Assembly: GCA_947623595.1 (NCBI GenBank)
Contig: CANQHC010000004.1
Span: forward strand, 1 to 64,000
Length of the DNA: 64,000 nt
Direction: 5' to 3'
DNA from: an uncultured Clostridia bacterium
GTDB taxonomy: Bacteria; Bacillota; Clostridia; TANB77; CAG-508
Shown one piece after another: positions 1-6,443 of this stretch. Each line of letters opens with the position of its first letter. Within the stretch, counting starts at the first letter, position 1. Position numbers and translations under genes: made by a program. The notes below the pieces were generated by a model that made no database searches, had not been told where the DNA came from, and worked only from the letters and a program-made list of their open reading frames with translations.

Positions 1-17
1 TAGTAGCTTTTTTTATA

Positions 18-52
18 CCAAAAATGAGTGAAAATTTTTCACTCATTTTTGG
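18..52. repeat. Perfect 17-bp inverted repeat
   Basis: Arms at 18-34 and 36-52 are perfectly complementary around one central base. The structure is flanked by T-runs on one side and A-runs on the other, so it could terminate transcription in either direction. It is the outermost of four hairpins downstream (minus-strand sense) of the FGE-fold gene fragment. No gene is seen in 1-313. Confidence 0.7.
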
Positions 53-81
53 ATAGGACTTTTTTTACAGCCCCTTTACTT

Positions 82-131
82 GCGCTTTTTCTAAGTTTGC
101 TATCAAAAGTCCGCAAACGCAGAAAAAGCGC
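82..131. repeat. Nested stem-loop downstream of FGE-fold fragment
   Basis: GCGCTTTTTCT (82-92) pairs with AGAAAAAGCGC (121-131). Inside it GTTTGC (95-100) pairs with GCAAAC (113-118), giving a long two-part stem with a 12-nt loop. The G+C content is well above the surrounding sequence. Confidence 0.65.
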
Positions 132-137
132 CACGCT

Positions 138-199
138 AGTGGAAAATTTAAGTCTTCTTACGAGCTTTTCAGCTCGAAGTACACATTAAATTTTCCACT
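138..199. repeat. 62-nt hairpin with inner GC stem
   Basis: The 13-nt arm at 138-150 pairs perfectly with 187-199. An inner CGAGCT (161-166) / AGCTCG (171-176) stem closes a TTTC loop. It lies in the same non-coding stretch as the other hairpins behind the FGE-fold fragment. Confidence 0.65.
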
Positions 200-236
200 C
201 CTCGCGTATTTCATTCGTTACATTCATCCAATTCGC

Positions 237-264
237 TAGAGTAGTTCTTGAAAAAACTACTCTA
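237..264. repeat. 10-bp perfect hairpin
   Basis: TAGAGTAGTT (237-246) and AACTACTCTA (255-264) are separated by an 8-nt loop. This is the hairpin closest to the stop codon of the FGE-fold fragment, 50 nt away. Confidence 0.6.
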
Positions 265-313
265 TCACTTCTAAAATACTCCCTTCTTCTAATCCCTCAT
301 ACAGCAGGCAGTG

Positions 314-538
314 CTACTTCACATAAAGTGTAGAGCGTGAACCATAGCCGCTAGCGCTAAAGTACGGACTGCTGAGGTCGCGGTAACAAGTTGAATAGCG
401 AGAACCGGAACCGCCGTAAGAGCCCCCTCTACTAACACGAAAGTCGGCTTCGTCGGCCTCTAGTGTCCATTCTCTTACATTTCCTGCCATGTCGTAGATG
501 TTATTTACTATATTTGCTATTTTGCCATTTTTGATTAG
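314..538 (-). pseudogene. 3' fragment of an FGE-sulfatase (SUMF1) fold gene, possible retroelement target
   Basis: On the minus strand 538-314 reads as 74 codons ending in TAG, with no start codon and an in-frame stop immediately before the fragment. The peptide contains NNIYDMAGNVREWT and then SRGGSY, the conserved C-terminal core of the formylglycine-generating-enzyme / C-type-lectin fold, and ends STLYVK. From the second G of RGGSY through the S of the closing GSRS, 28 of 31 codons end in C or T, unlike the A-ending codons of this genome. That pattern is what A-to-N mutagenesis of AAC/AAT template codons by a diversity-generating retroelement would leave. No reverse transcriptase or template repeat is in this window, so the retroelement link is inference. 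The FGE-fold assignment is secure; function is presumably lost unless it acts as a donor cassette. Confidence 0.75.
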
Positions 539-609
539 TTAACATAAACTTTGCATAATACAAATAGAGTACCGGTAATCTAAATATTTTTAAAGGAGAT
601 TATAAAAAT

Positions 610-660
610 ATGAAAAGAAAATTTAAAAAATCAAAAAGTAGCTATTTTAAACTTTATTAA
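610..660 (+). CDS. Possible 16-residue basic peptide upstream of excisionase
   Basis: An ATG 9 nt after AAAGGAGAT (592-600) opens a 16-codon frame rich in Lys, Ser and Tyr (MKRKFKKSKSSYFKLY). The ribosome-binding site is good and the frame ends 36 nt before the excisionase gene. Short leader-like frames occur in front of recombination genes of mobile elements, but nothing here proves translation or function. Confidence 0.35.
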   Translation: MKRKFKKSKSSYFKLY

Positions 661-696
661 AAATAGTCAAAATTAAATAAGAAAGGTTGAAAAAAT

Positions 697-1005
697 ATGG
701 AAGAATTAAATAATTTATCTGAAAAAATATCAAGTGAAATACAAAACACAGAAACAAAAAATATAGTAATTGAAACAAAAGAAATATTAACACCAGAACA
801 AAGAATGGCAATAGACACAATAATGAGAGTAAAAAATCCGTTTATAATGCTTACTGTAAAAGACGTTATGCGTGATTTAAACATTTGCGAAACTGTAGCA
901 TACAAAACATTTAAAAGAGCTGACTTTCCATCAATTAATGTAGGAAAAAATAATCAAGTAATGTTACTTGCCTACTTAATATGGAAAATGAGCAAAAGAG
1001 TTTAG
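697..1005 (+). CDS. Excisionase-like helix-turn-helix DNA-binding protein
   Basis: The product is a 102-residue protein. Residues about 50-100 contain TVKDVMRDLNICETVAYKTF followed by a Phe-Pro-x-Ile-x-Val-Gly segment, the usual layout of winged helix-turn-helix excisionase (Xis) proteins of Tn916-type elements. The first 45 residues are charged and poorly conserved. The start follows AGAAAGG by about 10 nt. It overlaps or abuts the integrase gene, so the pair is probably one transcript, as expected for Xis-Int modules that balance integration and excision. Family assignment rests on motif and context. Confidence 0.7.
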   Translation: MEELNNLSEKISSEIQNTETKNIVIETKEILTPEQRMAIDTIMRVKNPFIMLTVKDVMRDLNICETVAYKTFKRADFPSINVGKNNQVMLLAYLIWKMSKRV

Positions 1006-1016
1006 GTGGTGATAGT

Positions 1017-2261
1017 ATGGAAAAAAGTAAAAAAGAAAAAATTGCTAGTATTTATTATGACAAAAATCGTAAAAACTGGCGTTGCACATATTACATATAT
1101 GAAAAAGATACGCAAGAAGAAACAAGAAAAACAAAATCATTTTTAACTGAACAAGAAGCTAAAGATTTTTTGACAACTATTCAATACCAAAAAGGAAATG
1201 AACTATTTATAAAAAATAATGGAATACCATTAAATCAACTTATGAGAGAAAATTTACAAAGAAAATTAGACATGAATTTAATAGGAGATAGAAGTTATAT
1301 AAGAATAATGGAAAGTATAAAAAAAAATGAAAAAAGCCCTATGTCAAAGAAAAACATTAATGAAATAACAAGCAATGAAATCCAAAATTACTTGAATTCA
1401 TTAAAAGATTACAGCAACTCAACTATTAAGAAAGTAAAAGAACAATTTTCACAGGCATTTAGAGATGCTGTAAATAAAGGATATATTATAAGAAATCCTA
1501 TGTTAGAAGTAATAAGACCCAAAAGCACACAAATACGAAAACCTGTAAGAGCATTAGAAATTGAAGAACAACAAAAATTAACTAATTACTTAATGAGTGC
1601 ACCTATTGCAGAGGTTCCATTTAAAGTATTATATTTAATTCAAATGTATTTAGGACTTCGTATAGGAGAGGCTTTAGCATTACGTAGTACAGACATAAAT
1701 TTACATAGAAATCTAATTACAGTTGATAAGACTTTGTCAAAAGATAAAGAAGGTAAAATAATAATGAAATACATGCCTAAAACTTATGCAGGAATTAGGG
1801 AAGTTCCTATACCAGTTTTCATAAGAAATGAAATAATAAATCAAATGAGATTAGCTGAAAACAACAAAGATAAACAATTATTTTTAGATAAAAATGAAAA
1901 TTATGTAAGACCTGAAAATGCTAATAGAAGATTAAGAGAATTAATGAAAGAAATGAGCATACAAGGTATATCTTCACATAGTTTACGTCATACTTATGGA
2001 ACTAGGTGTATTGAAGCAGGAATGAGAGCTGTTGCACTACAAAGGTTAATGGGACATTCTGACGTAGCAATAACGCTAAATACATATACTTCTGTTTTCA
2101 ATAAATATAAGGAAACAGAATTAGAAAAGGTTAATAACTATTATATGAACAATGAAATTGTAAGTGCAGAAAGTTTACTTACAGAGAATAATAATATAAT
2201 TCAAAGTACAGCTATTGAAAGAGAAAATACTAATTATGAAAATGAACAACATGAAAGATAA
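1017..2261 (+). CDS. int: Tyrosine recombinase / integrase
   Basis: The enzyme is a 414-residue site-specific recombinase. Residues about 8-50 resemble the arm-DNA-binding domain of Tn916/phage integrases, 60-160 the SAM-like core-binding domain and 180-370 the catalytic domain. Catalytic residues are visible: Arg215 in LGLRIGEAL, His321-x-x-Arg324 in HSLRH, the GHS box and the nucleophile Tyr357 in NTYTSVF. The start is placed at 1017 because AGGTGGTGAT precedes it; an upstream in-frame ATG at 981 lies inside the excisionase gene and lacks an SD. The gene lies 0.64 kb from the 3' end of a tRNA-Leu gene, with short repeats between, the standard layout for an element integrated in a tRNA gene. 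Confidence 0.9.
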   Translation: MEKSKKEKIASIYYDKNRKNWRCTYYIYEKDTQEETRKTKSFLTEQEAKDFLTTIQYQKGNELFIKNNGIPLNQLMRENLQRKLDMNLIGDRSYIRIMESIKKNEKSPMSKKNINEITSNEIQNYLNSLKDYSNSTIKKVKEQFSQAFRDAVNKGYIIRNPMLEVIRPKSTQIRKPVRALEIEEQQKLTNYLMSAPIAEVPFKVLYLIQMYLGLRIGEALALRSTDINLHRNLITVDKTLSKDKEGKIIMKYMPKTYAGIREVPIPVFIRNEIINQMRLAENNKDKQLFLDKNENYVRPENANRRLRELMKEMSIQGISSHSLRHTYGTRCIEAGMRAVALQRLMGHSDVAITLNTYTSVFNKYKETELEKVNNYYMNNEIVSAESLLTENNNIIQSTAIERENTNYENEQHER

Positions 2262-2304
2262 ATTCATAAAATTGATTAAATTTTATTTAAGCAATTTTAT
2301 GAAT
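2262..2304 (+). terminator. Hairpin after the integrase gene
   Basis: A 13-bp perfect inverted repeat (2262-2274 and 2292-2304) begins at the integrase stop codon. There is no strong T-run after it, so it may stabilise or only weakly terminate the int transcript. Confidence 0.5.
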
Positions 2305-2416
2305 GCTGTGGAAAAGGGTTACAACACTTTTTCATTTGTGTTATATTAGCTTAAAATTAGAGTATTAGAACATAAGTAAATCTTATGAAGCCTTGCTAAA
2401 ATAAATAAAAAAATAA

Positions 2417-2614
2417 TTTAGAGCTGAAAAAGTACAAGCAGAAAATTATATCTTAAAGCGAGAAAATGAAACTTTAAAAACTGAAGTTATAAAACTTAAA
2501 GATTATATTGATAAGGCTTTTGAATATATCAGCTTACTTTTTGACTTTTCAAAAGATAAATTAAAACGATTAGTCAATTCATTTATAGACAAATTTAACC
2601 ATGAAAAATTATAA
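2417..2614 (+). pseudogene. C-terminal remnant of a mobilisation (Pre/Mob-type) protein
   Basis: A frame without a start codon, preceded by an in-frame stop, encodes about 65 residues ending at TAA 2612-2614. The sequence (ENYILKRENETLKTEVIKLKDYIDKAFEYIS...) is a leucine-heptad coiled coil followed by a basic tail. It resembles the C-terminus of MobV/Pre-type plasmid mobilisation proteins found on small clostridial elements. The catalytic N-terminal part is absent, so this is a relic. The family call is from memory of such tails and is moderate. Confidence 0.5.
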
Positions 2615-2631
2615 AAAATGTTAAATATGGT

Positions 2632-2751
2632 TGTGTGCAACAACTCTATTTTTGTGTGCACAAAATTTTTTGGCTAACTTCTGTAACACTATATTTGAAT
2701 ACTATTTCAGAGATTATTTTGTGTGCAAATCGTGTGTGCAGATTGTGTGCA
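2632..2751. repeat. Five direct copies of TGTGTGCA, candidate integrase arm sites
   Basis: Copies occur at 2632-2639, 2653-2660, 2720-2727, 2733-2740 and 2744-2751, all in one orientation. They fall between the integrase gene and the 3' end of tRNA-Leu, exactly where arm-type integrase or excisionase sites lie in attachment regions of tyrosine-recombinase elements. The binding role is inferred from position and repetition. Confidence 0.5.
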
Positions 2752-2854
2752 GAAATGAAAAAATAATGAATAATTTTAAATGATTTTGAAAATAGTTTGA
2801 ATAATGAAAAATTCTATAATGCAGTAATATCAATACTTACAAATACTTTTGAAT

Positions 2855-2894
2855 AAAAATAAAAAATGCTAAATTTGGTTAAAATTTAGCATTT
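2855..2894 (-). terminator. Intrinsic terminator of tRNA-Leu
   Basis: AAATGCTAAATTT (2864-2876) pairs with AAATTTAGCATTT (2882-2894). In minus-strand sense it follows the tRNA CCA end at once and is followed by a T-rich run. Confidence 0.75.
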
Positions 2895-2896
2895 AA

Positions 2897-2984
2897 TGGT
2901 GCAGATGGCCGGAATCGAACCGGCACGGTTTATTCAACCGCAGGATTTTAAGTCCTGTGCGTCTGCCAGTTCCGCCACATCTGC
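2897..2984 (-). tRNA. tRNA-Leu (anticodon UAA)
   Basis: The 88-nt minus-strand sequence starts GCAGATGTGGCGGAA and ends in an encoded CCA. The acceptor stem GCAGATG/CATCTGC, a long variable arm typical of class II tRNAs, the T-arm GGTTCGATTCC and the anticodon loop CTTAAAA inside CAGGA/TCCTG are all visible. The anticodon reads UAA (leucine). Its 3' end faces the integrase and is the likely integration target. Confidence 0.95.
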
Positions 2985-3019
2985 AAGTATCTAAAATTGA
3001 GAATGTTTTGCTTCACATA

Positions 3020-3082
3020 CTGACGTTGTAACTCAGGCTTCGCCTTCGAACAACCTCAGCAAGTTCCGCCACATCTGCAAGT
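3020..3082. repeat. Structured tRNA-Leu 5'-end duplicate
   Basis: A 21-bp copy of the tRNA-Leu 5' region (3062-3082, identical to 2968-2988) sits 94 bp from the original. Next to it 3020-3059 folds into a hairpin: CTGA, GTTGT and AGGC pair with GCCT, ACAAC and TCAG. It may be the decayed remnant of a second tRNA-Leu or a relic of an old insertion. Confidence 0.55.
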
Positions 3083-3200
3083 GTTCAAACATACGTAACT
3101 TCAACTGACAAGAATTATTTTACTACATCTAATAATAAAATGTCAATACTTATAAGAAAAAAAATAGAAAAAGCAGAAAGTTAAAATTTTGTTATATTTG

Positions 3201-3229
3201 TTGCTTTATAGAACTTTAAATGCTATAAT
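3201..3229 (+). promoter_or_regulatory. Promoter of the ppa leader
   Basis: TTGCTT (3201-3206) and TATAAT (3224-3229) are 17 bp apart. Transcription from here gives a leader of about 175 nt before ppa. The leader carries a small GGAATG/CATTCC hairpin (3249-3265) and the SD-spacer hairpin described next. Confidence 0.6.
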
Positions 3230-3365
3230 CTATAAAAACAAAGGAAAAGGAATGTTTTACATTCCATATTTAGAAACAACAATTTTTAGTGCTATAAATA
3301 TAGTAGCAAATTAAATTTAGCTATTAGGTATAGCAATTTCTGTTTTTATATGACTTATTTTTAAG

Positions 3366-3413
3366 AAAGGAGGATATGTTAGCTATTTATGAACTAACAT
3401 AAATAATAAAATG
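3366..3413 (+). promoter_or_regulatory. SD - hairpin - start arrangement of ppa
   Basis: AAAGGAGG (3366-3373) is 37 nt from the ATG (3411). Between them TATGTTAG (3375-3382) pairs perfectly with CTAACATA (3394-3401). Folding leaves 10 unpaired nt between the SD and the start, near the normal spacing. No other SD lies nearer the start. Confidence 0.65.
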
Positions 3414-3941
3414 AATATTTGGCATGATATTTCAAAAGAAAGAATAAAAAAAGATGATTTTGTTTCAGTTATAGAAATAAGTAAAAACGGACGTAATAAA
3501 TATGAATTAGATAAAAGTACAGGAATGCTTAGATTAGATAGGGTATTATATACATCTACGCACTATCCAGCTAATTATGGATTTATTCCAAGAACTTATG
3601 CAGATGACAATGACCCATTAGACGTTCTAGTACTATGTCAAGAAGAAATTTTACCATTAACATTGGTAGAATGTTATCCAATTGGAGTATTAACCATGAC
3701 TGACAATAATGAATATGATGAAAAAATCATTGCGATTTGTAAAAAAGATCCATTTTTAAATTGTTATCATGATATAAGAGAAGTACCAGCACAAATTTCT
3801 TCTGAAATAATGCACTTTTTCGAAGTTTACAAGCAATTAGAAGGAAAAACCACTGCTGTAGATAAAATGTTAGGTAGAGAAGATGCAGAAAAAATTATAG
3901 AAAAATGTTTAAAACAATATGAAGAAAAATATGGTAAATAA
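3411..3941 (+). CDS. ppa: Inorganic pyrophosphatase (family I)
   Basis: This 176-residue cytoplasmic enzyme hydrolyses diphosphate to phosphate and so pulls biosynthetic reactions forward. The family I signature DNDPLDVLVL is at about residues 64-73 and holds the metal-binding aspartates. Upstream TGMLRLDR and HYPANYGFIPRTYADD match the substrate-binding strands. The length is normal for the bacterial soluble enzyme. It appears to be a single-gene unit with its own promoter and structured leader; the TPR gene follows 109 nt later. Confidence 0.93.
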   Translation: MNIWHDISKERIKKDDFVSVIEISKNGRNKYELDKSTGMLRLDRVLYTSTHYPANYGFIPRTYADDNDPLDVLVLCQEEILPLTLVECYPIGVLTMTDNNEYDEKIIAICKKDPFLNCYHDIREVPAQISSEIMHFFEVYKQLEGKTTAVDKMLGREDAEKIIEKCLKQYEEKYGK

Positions 3942-4050
3942 AATATAAGCAATTGCTATCTAATAAAAATGAAGCAGGCTGGAAAATAATTGCAACTTTG
4001 ACAGTAAATTTGCAATCAGATTTATACATAAGAAAGGAATAAAAGTAAAT

Positions 4051-5259
4051 ATGATTGAAAAAATATTTTTTAACATATTAGCAATTGCACTATTTTGCAT
4101 CACTTTTTTTAGGTTAATACAAAAAAATGATACAAGCTATATATATTTATTAGGAATGGAATTTATAGGAATTGCTATTAACTTCATAGAATTACTCATA
4201 ACTGCTCCATTTCACTGGGGCATAAAAGTTATAATGTATTTATTTTCAATAATAATACCGGGTTTTTTATTTATAATAGAAAAAATAAAAAAAATAGACT
4301 TGTCAGAATTATTTCGTGTAGTATTGGTTAAAATCTTAGAAAAGGTGGGAAAAACAGACAAAGCAAAAACTATTTTAAATAATTTTATAAGAAAAAATCC
4401 AAAAAGTTATGTTACACGTAAATTATTAGCACAAATATTTGAAAAAGAAGAAAATTATGAAGCAGCAATTAGTGAATATATGAAAGTAACTGAATTAAAC
4501 AGAAAAGACATAGATGCACATTATCAACTATCAGTTGTTTTAAATAAAAATAAACAAAATGAAGAAGCGATTGTTGTTTTACAAGATGTTCTAAAGCAGA
4601 AACCAGAGTTTGAAAAAGCTACTAATTTGTTGGGAGATATTTATTTTGAACAAGAAAGGTATAAGGAAGCAGTTTCTATTTATATGACGGCACTTCGTTA
4701 TCATCCAGGAAGTTATGAACTATATTATAGTTTGGGAATAGCCTATACTATGATGAATGACTTCCAAAGAGCAAAGGAATTTTATGAAAAAGCAGCAGAA
4801 ATAAATACATTAGCATATAACGCAAGGCTAAATTTAGGGCAAATTGCACTAATGTATGGAGACTTAGACGAAGCGGAGAAATATTTTAGAAAGTCTATGG
4901 AACAAGAAGACTTAGAAGCAGGTTCATATTATTATCTTTCTGAAATAGCATTATTAAAAGGCGATGAAGATAGAGCTAAAAATTATATGAATGTAGCTGT
5001 TCAGTTAGATCCAAAGGCATATAAGCAAATGCAAAAAGATCCTGTATTCACTCCAATAAAAGAAGAGGTGCCACCACCACAGGAACAAATAGAAGAACAA
5101 AAAGAAGAAAAGAAAAAAATCTTGACACAACGAGAGAAAAAAGTAAATAAGCATTTAACAAAAACATGCATATTAATAGAAAGCCTAAATAGCGATGAAA
5201 TGCGTGAACTTGATGCTGAAAGTCAAAGGGATATTCAGAGAGAAGACAAACAAAAATAA
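4051..5259 (+). CDS. TPR-repeat membrane protein
   Basis: This 402-residue protein has two or three N-terminal hydrophobic segments (about residues 5-20, 30-52 and 58-78). A cytoplasmic-type array of tetratricopeptide repeats follows at about residues 95-325, with characteristic AHYQLSVVLNKNKQNEEAI and YELYYSLGIAYTMMNDFQRA helices. The last 65 residues are charged (EEQKEEKKK) and probably disordered. TPR arrays bind partner proteins; the partner is not evident. The start follows AAAGGA by about 12 nt. Neighbours (ppa, uppP) give no clear functional link. Confidence 0.75.
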   Translation: MIEKIFFNILAIALFCITFFRLIQKNDTSYIYLLGMEFIGIAINFIELLITAPFHWGIKVIMYLFSIIIPGFLFIIEKIKKIDLSELFRVVLVKILEKVGKTDKAKTILNNFIRKNPKSYVTRKLLAQIFEKEENYEAAISEYMKVTELNRKDIDAHYQLSVVLNKNKQNEEAIVVLQDVLKQKPEFEKATNLLGDIYFEQERYKEAVSIYMTALRYHPGSYELYYSLGIAYTMMNDFQRAKEFYEKAAEINTLAYNARLNLGQIALMYGDLDEAEKYFRKSMEQEDLEAGSYYYLSEIALLKGDEDRAKNYMNVAVQLDPKAYKQMQKDPVFTPIKEEVPPPQEQIEEQKEEKKKILTQREKKVNKHLTKTCILIESLNSDEMRELDAESQRDIQREDKQK

Positions 5260-5370
5260 TAAAGTCTATAATATTAGAATGTAATTATAAAAATTAAAGA
5301 AAAAAGCATAAAATGTAAAAAAAGAAAATAAAAATATAAACAAAAGATACATGAAAGAGGGAAAATAAAA

Positions 5371-6156
5371 ATGGAAATTTATCAAGCTTTAATATTAGGA
5401 ATTGTACAGGGCTTAACAGAATTATTACCAATTTCTAGTTCAGCACATTTAACAATTATACCATGGATGTTCAATTGGGAAAACATCCCAGCCAGTTTTG
5501 ATGTAGCACTTCATTTTGGCACATTACTTGCAATAGGTCTTTATTTTTTCAAAGATTGGTTACAATTAATAAAAGGTGGGTTTGAGCAAGTTGTTAAAAA
5601 GAAAAAAACAACAGAAGGAAGAATGTTTTGGTATATAGTACTAGCAACAATTCCAGGAGGAATTATTGGATTCATATTAGACAAATTTTTAGAAGACACA
5701 TTAACTAAACCTTTAATCATTGCTATAGCACTAATTGTAATGGGAATTCTTTTATATATAGTAGATAAAAAAGCAAAATCTGTAACTACTTATGAACAAA
5801 TGAGTTTAAAACAAACATTTTTAATAGGGTTATCACAATCATTAGCTTTCATTCCTGGAGTATCGCGTTCAGGAGTTACAATGACTACTGCTAGAATGTT
5901 AGGAGTAGAAAGAGAATCAGCAGCAAAATATTCATTTATGCTTTCAGCACCAATTGTATTAGCAGCTACAGTGTTTAAAATAAAAGATTTTGTTTTTAAT
6001 ATTCCATTTTTTATTGGAGTATTAGCTAGTTTTATAATTGGACTTCTTGTTATTAAATTTTTATTAAATTACCTAAAAAAAGGCAGTTTTAAGTGGTTTG
6101 CCATATATCGTTTAGTTTTTGGAATAATAATTATTGGATTAATTATTTTAAGATAA
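5371..6156 (+). CDS. uppP: Undecaprenyl-diphosphatase UppP/BacA
   Basis: This 261-residue integral membrane protein recycles undecaprenyl diphosphate to the monophosphate lipid carrier for peptidoglycan and wall-polymer synthesis; it often confers bacitracin resistance. The two BacA signature regions are clear: GIVQGLTELLPISSSAHL near residue 10 and PGVSRSGVTMTTARMLG near residue 165. About seven or eight hydrophobic helices are present and the length is typical. GAGGGAAAA precedes the start. A strong terminator follows at 6173. Confidence 0.95.
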   Translation: MEIYQALILGIVQGLTELLPISSSAHLTIIPWMFNWENIPASFDVALHFGTLLAIGLYFFKDWLQLIKGGFEQVVKKKKTTEGRMFWYIVLATIPGGIIGFILDKFLEDTLTKPLIIAIALIVMGILLYIVDKKAKSVTTYEQMSLKQTFLIGLSQSLAFIPGVSRSGVTMTTARMLGVERESAAKYSFMLSAPIVLAATVFKIKDFVFNIPFFIGVLASFIIGLLVIKFLLNYLKKGSFKWFAIYRLVFGIIIIGLIILR

Positions 6157-6172
6157 TATATTTTAATATGAG

Positions 6173-6208
6173 AATTAGCGAATTATTATAATTTGCTAAT
6201 TTTTTTTC
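6173..6208 (+). terminator. Intrinsic terminator after uppP
   Basis: The 12-nt arms 6173-6184 and 6190-6201 pair with one mismatch and are followed by eight T residues. It separates uppP from the pilus operon. Confidence 0.85.
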
Positions 6209-6303
6209 TAAATAGAATTTTTTAGTATTCAAAGAAATACAAAAACAATATTACAATTATATTACAATTACATTACTTTTGTATTAAATTAAACAGAGAT
6301 GTA

Positions 6304-6331
6304 TTGACTTTTAAGGAGAAAAATGTAAAAT
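6304..6331 (+). promoter_or_regulatory. Candidate promoter of the type IV pilus operon
   Basis: TTGACT (6304-6309) and TAAAAT (6326-6331) are 16 bp apart. The spacer region and 6357-6370 share a direct repeat AAATGTAAAATAAA, which could be an operator pair. A second A/T-rich TATAAT lies at about 6411. The intergenic stretch 6209-6443 holds nothing else recognisable. Confidence 0.4.
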
Positions 6332-6443
6332 AAATACAAAGTGTTTAGAGTTCAAAAAATGTAAAATAAAGAAAAATGTTCAAGTATTTTTTTTATTTTT
6401 TTGTAAAATATAATATAAAAATCTATTAACAAAGGAGAAAAAA

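Noticed and set aside
981-1016. Upstream ATG giving a 426-residue integrase
   Set aside because: It lies inside the excisionase gene and has no SD, whereas AGGTGGTGAT precedes the ATG at 1017.
3252-3314. A 20-codon frame in the ppa leader with AAGGAAAAGG before it
   Set aside because: Translation is possible but no regulatory codon pattern, such as an amino-acid run, is seen; kept only as part of the leader.
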